From positions 1-11,940 of the forward strand of contig RFPK01000035.1 in the NCBI GenBank assembly GCA_009926195.1: a stretch of 11,940 nt of DNA, given 5' to 3'. The notes under the pieces are model-generated. The model did not search any database and had not been told where the DNA came from. It was given only the letters and a program-made list of their open reading frames with translations. Position 1 is the stretch's first letter; every line of letters begins with the position of its first letter. Positions 7,656 through 11,940 of this stretch are shown piece by piece. The position numbers were made by a program, and so were the translations under genes. The stretch is from Synechococcaceae bacterium WB4_1_0192 (lineage in GTDB: Bacteria; Cyanobacteriota; Cyanobacteriia; PCC-6307; Cyanobiaceae).

Positions 7656-7698
7656 GCCGCTGGTGAGGGGCATCCAACCCCTCCGGCGGCTTTTTTTT
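7656..7698 (+). terminator. Rho-independent terminator after psbU
   Basis: GCCGC-TGG-T-GAGGGG (7656-7670) pairs with CCCCTCCGGCGGC (7678-7690) over about 13 pairs with one mismatch and one bulge, across a short loop, followed directly by eight T residues (7691-7698). It lies 71 bases after the psbU stop and ends 24 bases before the nadB ATG. Its position also argues against starting nadB at the upstream GTG 7663, which would fall inside the hairpin. Confidence 0.85.
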
Positions 7699-7722
7699 CG
7701 GCGCCTCTCCACATCCGCCCCG

Positions 7723-9363
7723 ATGCCCGACCTGCCCTGCCACTGGGATGTGATCGTCGTTGGCGGTGGTGCGGCGGGCCTGATGGCGGCTGTGGAGCTG
7801 CCGGCAGGGCTGCGGGTGCTGCTGCTCAGCAAGGAGCGGGCGCCGCGATCGGCCAGTCGTTGGGCCCAGGGGGGGATCGCCGCCGTGACGCGCGCCGAGG
7901 ACAGCCTGGACGCGCACATGGCTGACACCCTGCAGGCCGGTGGCGGGCTGTGCGAACCGGAAGCGGTTCGTCTGTTGGTGAGCGAGGCACCGGCCTGCGT
8001 GCAGCGGCTGCTGGAGCTGGGCATGGACTTCGACCGCAACGGCGCCGACCTGAGCACCACCCTGGAGGCGGCCCACAGCCACAGGCGGGTGCTGCACGCC
8101 CAGGACCGCACCGGCGGTGCCCTGGTGGATGCCCTGGAGCGACGGGTGGCCGAACGGCCCGATCTGGTGCGCCGAGATGGGGTGCTGGCCCTGCAGCTGC
8201 TGGTGGAGGACGGACGCTGCTGCGGCCTGCAGGTGCTCGACGGCCAGCGGCTGCGCTGGTTGCGGGCGCGGGCGGTGGTCCTGGCCACCGGCGGTGGCGG
8301 CCACCTGTTCGCCAACACCACCAATCCAGCCCAGGCCAGCGGCGACGGCATCGCCATGGCCTGGCGCGCCGGCGCCGTGATCCGCGACCTGGAATTCGTG
8401 CAGTTTCACCCCACCGCGCTGATGCTGCCCGGCGCACCGCACTTCCTGATCTCCGAAGCGGTGCGCGGCGAGGGAGCACGGCTGGTGGATGACAACGGCG
8501 ACAGTCCGGTGGCCCACCTGCCGGGCGGGGACCTGGCGGCGCGGGATGCCGTCAGCCGCGCTCTGGTGCAATGCATGCGCGAGCGACAGCTGGCCCACCT
8601 CTGGCTCGATCTGCGGCCGGTGGGGCCGGAGCGGCTGGAACGCCAGTTCCCCACGATCCTGGGGCGCTGCCGGGAGCTCGGGCTGGAGCCCACCGCGGCA
8701 CCGATCCCCGTGGCGCCGGCGGCCCACTACTGGATGGGAGGCATCCGCACGGATCAGCAGGCGGCCACGACCCTGCCAGGGCTGTATGCGATCGGCGAAG
8801 TGGCCAGCAGCGGCGTGCACGGCGCCAACCGTCTGGCCAGCAATTCCCTGATGGAATGCCTGGTGTACGCGCGGCAGCTGCGCCAGCTGGAGCTGCCAGC
8901 AGCGCCAGCGCAACACCACCAGGAGCGACCGGATCGCTGGAGCGACCAGAGCCAGGATGGCCCAACGGCAACGGAGCTGGAGAGGCAACAGCAGGACCTG
9001 CGCCAGCTGTGCTGGCAGGTGGCGGGCGTGGAACGGCAGCCGGGCCCGCTCAGGCGGGCGCTGGGGAGCGTGCGTCGCCAGGCGGCTGAGCTGGGAGCCA
9101 GCCCTGCGCTGCGCCAGGCGGAGCGACAGGGCTGGGCTGGGGCGAGCGCCGATCTGGTTGGCGCAGGCGCCGCTTGGCTACGCCAGGCCCACGACCTGCG
9201 CCAGCGGCTGCAGGTGGCCGAGCTGCTGCTGGAAGCCGCTCAGTTCAGACAGGAGAGCCGGGGCGGTCATTACCGACTCGATGCACCGAAACCACAGCCG
9301 TTCTGGTGCTGCCACACCCTGCAGCAACGGGGACGGAGCATCCAGACCGAACCGGTGGGCTGA
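7723..9363 (+). CDS. nadB: L-aspartate oxidase
   Basis: NadB is the FAD enzyme that oxidises L-aspartate to iminoaspartate, which NadA condenses with dihydroxyacetone phosphate to quinolinate in de novo NAD synthesis. The predicted protein is 546 residues. Seen: the N-terminal dinucleotide fold VIVVGGGAAGLMAA (10-23), SRWAQGGIAAV (45-55), the second FAD segment VVLATGGGGHLF (185-196), the substrate region EFVQFHPTAL (H229), ISEAVRGEGARL, HYWMGGIRTD (H335), and the C-terminal FAD-binding block YAIGEVASSGVHGANRLASN (R370). These match the fumarate reductase/aspartate oxidase superfamily with the NadB pattern rather than SdhA. The last 160 residues are Gln-rich and helical, the usual divergent C-terminal domain. 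ATG 7723 is chosen because the GTG at 7663 lies in the psbU terminator and the sequence between is unlike NadB. No Shine-Dalgarno is visible. Confidence 0.93.
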   Translation: MPDLPCHWDVIVVGGGAAGLMAAVELPAGLRVLLLSKERAPRSASRWAQGGIAAVTRAEDSLDAHMADTLQAGGGLCEPEAVRLLVSEAPACVQRLLELGMDFDRNGADLSTTLEAAHSHRRVLHAQDRTGGALVDALERRVAERPDLVRRDGVLALQLLVEDGRCCGLQVLDGQRLRWLRARAVVLATGGGGHLFANTTNPAQASGDGIAMAWRAGAVIRDLEFVQFHPTALMLPGAPHFLISEAVRGEGARLVDDNGDSPVAHLPGGDLAARDAVSRALVQCMRERQLAHLWLDLRPVGPERLERQFPTILGRCRELGLEPTAAPIPVAPAAHYWMGGIRTDQQAATTLPGLYAIGEVASSGVHGANRLASNSLMECLVYARQLRQLELPAAPAQHHQERPDRWSDQSQDGPTATELERQQQDLRQLCWQVAGVERQPGPLRRALGSVRRQAAELGASPALRQAERQGWAGASADLVGAGAAWLRQAHDLRQRLQVAELLLEAAQFRQESRGGHYRLDAPKPQPFWCCHTLQQRGRSIQTEPVG

Positions 9364-9390
9364 GTCCGGTCTGAGGCCTGAACGGGACCC

Positions 9391-10332
9391 TCAGAAATCG
9401 ATCGGGCCCCGATAGCCGCTGAGATCAGCGAGCTTGGCCAGGGGCTTGACGCCTGAATCGATCTTGCCGTTGATCTCCCAGCTGGGGTAGCCATCAATCT
9501 TCTTCTGATCGCAGAGGGCTTTCTGACTGTTGCGGCCATCGGGCGCACACTCGATCACCGTGAGCTTGGCCGTGGCTTCACGGCCGAACAGCTCCTTCTG
9601 CTCGTGGCAGTGGGGGCACCAGTACGCGGTGTAGATCCGTGCACCCGAAGCCGTGAGGTACTCGGCCAGAGCGATCTTGGCGGGACTGCTGGATGCATTC
9701 ACCGCCGGTGCCACCCCCTGGCCAACCGGCGCCGCCGGACGGGCAACGCTGACGGACCAGCCAAGGCCGGCGACCCCCACCAGCAGGGCCGTGAGCACAC
9801 CGAGGAAGACCAGCTGGCCCCGGTCTTCCGACTCGACGCCGATCAGGCTGAACACCAGCAGGGCGGTGCTGAGACCGGCCGAGAGAATGCAGAAGGGACA
9901 GCAATCGCGGATGCCGAAGGCCATCACCCCCAGCAGCACGGCGCTGAACACCGCCATGCTCAGGCTGATCAAGGCCAGACCGAGCCAGCTGAGCCGCCCC
10001 AGGCTCAGGCGGGTCTCACCGCGCAGCACCAGCGGCGCCAGGGCGAGCAGCAGAACGGCCCCGTAGGCCAGCAATCCAAACAGGGCCAGCGGCTGGCCGA
10101 ACAGGCTTCCCCAGACGCTGGAGAGCACCTTCTCGCAGCCATTGCAGCCGAACAGCCCCTGACTGCTGCAGCTGAGATTGCCGATCAGGCCCCACTTGCT
10201 CAGGGTGATCGAGCCGGTGTCGATCACACCGATGGTGGCGAGCACGGCCAGCACCACCCGAACCCAGCGGCGCCCCTGTTCTGGGCGACGGCGCTGTCCG
10301 GCGAGGCGCTCGCTGAGGCGGGAGGATGTCAC
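9391..10332 (-). CDS. VKOR-thioredoxin fusion (disulfide-bond formation)
   Basis: This membrane vitamin K epoxide reductase homologue is fused to a periplasmic/lumenal thioredoxin-like domain, the cyanobacterial counterpart of DsbB+DsbA. It passes electrons from newly forming disulfides to quinone. Seen in the 313-residue protein from GTG 10332: a first membrane helix at about 23-39, loop cysteines C55, C63 and C66, further helices, the quinone-site CxxC in DCCPFC (C145, C148), a fifth helix near 173-195, a Ser/Pro/Ala linker at about 198-220, then the thioredoxin domain with WCPHC (C239, C242), an extra pair C262/C274, and the cis-proline motif GYPSW (P283). The frame stays open to 11568, but that part is the antisense of rimO and is not real. 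The gene is convergent with nadB (27-base gap) and divergent from rimO. Confidence 0.93.
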   Translation of the reverse strand: MTSSRLSERLAGQRRRPEQGRRWVRVVLAVLATIGVIDTGSITLSKWGLIGNLSCSSQGLFGCNGCEKVLSSVWGSLFGQPLALFGLLAYGAVLLLALAPLVLRGETRLSLGRLSWLGLALISLSMAVFSAVLLGVMAFGIRDCCPFCILSAGLSTALLVFSLIGVESEDRGQLVFLGVLTALLVGVAGLGWSVSVARPAAPVGQGVAPAVNASSSPAKIALAEYLTASGARIYTAYWCPHCHEQKELFGREATAKLTVIECAPDGRNSQKALCDQKKIDGYPSWEINGKIDSGVKPLAKLADLSGYRGPIDF

Positions 10333-10422
10333 GGCTGGGCGCGCAATCTGGGTGGATTGTGGCAGCCATTGTCCAGGAGGTCTGCAGAAGGGCTGCAGAA
10401 CAGCTGGGTAGGGTGAAGGATT

Positions 10423-10437
10423 GGCCGCGTTGCGGCC
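10423..10437 (+). repeat. Short perfect hairpin upstream of rimO
   Basis: GGCCGC (10423-10428), a 3-base loop and GCGGCC (10432-10437) form a perfect six-pair stem 18 bases before the rimO ATG, in the 123-base gap between the divergent VKOR and rimO genes. There is no T-tract. The same gap has the direct repeat CTGCAGAA at 10382 and 10393. It may lie in the rimO leader; no regulator can be named. Confidence 0.35.
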
Positions 10438-10455
10438 CGCCTGGACCCAGCGCTG

Positions 10456-11619
10456 ATGACCGCAGGCACCACTCCATCCCCGGCCCATCCCGAGCCGCGC
10501 AACACCGAGCCGCGCAAAACCGTGGCCTTTGCCCACCTCGGCTGCGAGAAGAACCGGGTGGACACCGAGCACATGCTCGGCCTGCTGGCCCAGGCCGGCT
10601 ACGGCGTCAGCGCCGATGAGGCCGACGCCACCGTGGTGGTGGTGAACACCTGCAGCTTCATCCAGGACGCCCGTGAGGAATCGGTGCGCACGCTGGTGGA
10701 GCTGGCGGAGCAGGGCAAGGAGCTGATCATCGCCGGCTGCCTGGCCCAGCACTTCCAGGAGGAACTGCTCGAGAGCCTGCCGGAGGCGAAGGCGATCGTG
10801 GGCACCGGCGATTACCAGCACATCGTGAGCGTGCTGGAGCGGGTGGAGGCGGGCGAACGGGTGACGCAGGTGAGCGCCAACCCCACCTTCGTGGCCGATG
10901 AGCACCTGCCCCGCTACCGCACCACCAGCGAGGCGATTGCCTACCTGAAGGTGGCCGAGGGCTGCGACTACCGCTGCGCCTTCTGCATCATTCCCCACCT
11001 GCGGGGCGATCAGCGCTCGCGCACGATCGAGAGCATCGTGGCCGAGGCGAAGCAACTGGCGGCCCAGGGGGTGCAGGAGCTGGTGCTGATCAGCCAGATC
11101 ACCACCAACTACGGCCTCGATCTGGCCGGCAAGCCCCAGCTGGCGGAGCTGCTGCGGGCCCTTGGCGAGGTGGAGATCCCCTGGATCCGCGTGCACTACG
11201 CCTACCCCACCGGCCTCACTGAGGCGGTACTGGCGGCCTACCGCGAGGTGCCCAACGTGCTGCCCTACCTGGATCTGCCGCTGCAGCACAGCCATCCCGA
11301 GGTGCTGCGGGCGATGAACCGGCCCTGGCAGGCCGATGTGACCGGCGGCGTCCTGCGTCGCATCCGCGAACAGCTGCCGGATGCGGTGCTGCGCACCACC
11401 TTCATCGTTGGTTTCCCGGGCGAAACCGAGGAGCACTTCCAGCACCTGCTCGATTTCGTGGCCGAGCAGCGCTTCGATCATGTGGGCGTGTTCACCTTCT
11501 CCCCGGAGGAGGGCACCCCGGCAGCCGACCTGCCCGATCAGGTGCCGGCCGAGGTGGCCCAGGCGCACCGCGACCTGGAGTCGCGCAAGACCACCGGCTC
11601 GACCGTGCTGCTGCCTTGA
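10456..11619 (+). CDS. rimO: Ribosomal protein S12 methylthiotransferase RimO, C-terminus replaced
   Basis: RimO is a radical-SAM enzyme with two [4Fe-4S] clusters that methylthiolates the conserved aspartate of ribosomal protein S12. Seen: the N-terminal UPF0004 domain with cysteines C30 (AHLGCEKNRVDTE), C66 (VVVNTCSF) and C95 (AGCLAQ); the radical-SAM motif EGCDYRCAFCIIPHLRGDQ with C170, C174 and C177; and conserved WIRVHYAYPTGLT, LPYLDLPLQHSHPEVLRAMN and TTFIVGFPGETEEHF. The match continues to about residue 370 (VPAEVAQA). The remaining 17 residues, ending TTGSTVLLP, are not RimO. The TRAM RNA-binding domain (about 65-75 residues, present in family members) is missing. ATG 10456 gives a somewhat extended N-terminus with no clear Shine-Dalgarno. 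The catalytic core is intact, but the product as written would probably not bind S12 properly. Confidence 0.92.
   Translation: MTAGTTPSPAHPEPRNTEPRKTVAFAHLGCEKNRVDTEHMLGLLAQAGYGVSADEADATVVVVNTCSFIQDAREESVRTLVELAEQGKELIIAGCLAQHFQEELLESLPEAKAIVGTGDYQHIVSVLERVEAGERVTQVSANPTFVADEHLPRYRTTSEAIAYLKVAEGCDYRCAFCIIPHLRGDQRSRTIESIVAEAKQLAAQGVQELVLISQITTNYGLDLAGKPQLAELLRALGEVEIPWIRVHYAYPTGLTEAVLAAYREVPNVLPYLDLPLQHSHPEVLRAMNRPWQADVTGGVLRRIREQLPDAVLRTTFIVGFPGETEEHFQHLLDFVAEQRFDHVGVFTFSPEEGTPAADLPDQVPAEVAQAHRDLESRKTTGSTVLLP
11554..11619 (+). pseudogene. C-terminal fragment of a quinone oxidoreductase-like gene, joined in frame to rimO
   Basis: The last codons of the fused frame read VAQAHRDLESRKTTGSTVLLP. 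The pattern AHR-(A/D)LE-(A/S)R-x-TxGSxVLLP at the very C-terminus is typical of zinc-independent NADPH:quinone oxidoreductases (Qor/zeta-crystallin, MDR superfamily) of proteobacteria. The join lies in a stretch, GTGGCCCAGGCGC at 11554-11566, that could belong to either gene, since RimO homologues also have VAQA here. Only about 20 residues are available, so the family call is an inference from pattern memory. It is followed at once by lspA in convergent orientation. Confidence 0.6.
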
Positions 11620-11651
11620 GCAGTTGAGCAGCTGAGCCGCTGGGCGCTGGA

Positions 11652-11940
11652 TCAGCCGCCTTTGCGGGCGCGCACCACCCGCAAGACCTCATCCAGGATC
11701 AGGCAGGCCGCGCCCAGCGTGATCGCGCTGTCGGCCAAATTGAAGGCGGGGAAGTGCCAACCCGCGGCGTGAAAGTCCAGCATGTCCACCACATAGCCGT
11801 GGACGGCGCGGTCGATCACATTGCCCAGCGCACCGCCCATGATCATGGTGATGGCAAAGCAAAACAGCTTCTGCCCTGCATGGCGGTGCAGCATCCAAAT
11901 GATGAAGGCTGAAGCCAGCACGCCGATGCCGATGAAAAAC
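11652..11940 (-). CDS. lspA: Lipoprotein signal peptidase (signal peptidase II), C-terminal part, betaproteobacterial type
   Basis: LspA is the inner-membrane aspartyl protease that cleaves the signal peptide of prolipoproteins after lipidation. About 95 C-terminal residues are in the window; the gene continues past 11940 and the GTG at 11921 is an internal valine. Seen: both catalytic motifs, GGALGNVIDR (first aspartate) and FNLADSAIT (second aspartate), with two membrane helices and a basic tail. The intervening DFHAAGWHFPAFNLADSAIT resembles Burkholderiales LspA rather than the cyanobacterial form, which in my knowledge lacks the GWHFPAFN sequence. It therefore matches the foreign tail beginning near 11554 and not the rest of the window. 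The family is certain; the lineage is an inference. Confidence 0.9.
   Translation of the reverse strand, partial: FFIGIGVLASAFIIWMLHRHAGQKLFCFAITMIMGGALGNVIDRAVHGYVVDMLDFHAAGWHFPAFNLADSAITLGAACLILDEVLRVVRARKGG

Noticed and set aside
7663..7722. Longer N-terminus of NadB from GTG 7663
   Set aside because: This segment is the right half of the psbU terminator and its T-tract; the encoded residues are unlike NadB N-termini.
7585..8988. Minus-strand 467-residue open frame over nadB
   Set aside because: Antisense to nadB, whose FAD and substrate motifs are intact on the plus strand.
9371..9394. Inverted repeat CTGAGG/CCTCAG between the convergent nadB and VKOR genes as a bidirectional terminator
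   Set aside because: Only six pairs with a 12-base loop, no T-tract on either strand, and it overlaps the VKOR stop codon.
10333..11568. Minus-strand frame continuous with the VKOR gene, which would make a 725-residue fusion protein
   Set aside because: It is exactly antisense to rimO, which has all its catalytic motifs on the plus strand; the extra residues are His/Leu/Gly-rich shadow sequence, and GTG 10332 gives the expected VKOR-Trx length.
1..11940. CRISPR array, insertion sequence, tRNA/rRNA or phage genes
   Set aside because: No regularly spaced repeats, transposase motifs, terminal inverted repeats or tRNA cloverleaf were found; the only foreign-looking DNA is the tail after about 11554.

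Overview
The first ~11.55 kb reads as a GC-rich picocyanobacterial chromosome fragment of the Synechococcus/Cyanobium type. The evidence is psbU (a photosystem II lumenal subunit), a DUF3120 membrane protein, a cyanobacterial PDZ/DUF512 iron-sulfur protein, a PucC-family (chlorophyll) transporter, a VKOR-thioredoxin fusion, and three copies of the octamer GCGATCGC (starting at 2004, 3714 and 5604), which is over-represented in many cyanobacteria. The last ~380 bases do not fit. There the rimO reading frame switches to the C-terminus of what looks like a quinone oxidoreductase, followed by the C-terminal part of a betaproteobacterial-type lspA. The window is therefore probably a chimeric metagenomic contig, or less likely a real recombination junction.

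Layout. On the minus strand, read from 6219 down to 153, is a tightly packed probable operon: uppP (broken) -> PDZ/DUF512 protein -> TolC-type outer-membrane channel -> PucC-family MFS transporter -> inositol monophosphatase-family phosphatase. Gaps are 0-40 bases and the last two genes share an ATGA overlap. Divergent to it on the plus strand are DUF3120 (6301-7080), psbU (7207-7584, with its own leader and downstream terminator) and nadB (7723-9363). A convergent minus-strand gene (9391-10332) encodes a membrane VKOR fused to a DsbA/thioredoxin domain for lumen/periplasm disulfide formation. Divergent from it is rimO (10456 onward), the ribosomal protein S12 methylthiotransferase, which loses its C-terminal TRAM domain at the chimeric junction near 11551-11566.

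Three lesions stand out. uppP lacks about 70-90 internal residues, including the PGxSRSG catalytic motif, and is frameshifted at the deletion. The PucC-family gene has an open N-terminus with family-like sequence but no usable start codon in frame; one missing base would connect it to a GTG just after the TolC stop. rimO is fused out of its normal end. Together they suggest assembly errors or strain mixture rather than three independent biological inactivations.

No CRISPR array, tRNA, rRNA, insertion sequence or phage gene is visible. I did not find a convincing new system. The most biologically suggestive context is the DUF512-TolC-PucC-phosphatase operon.
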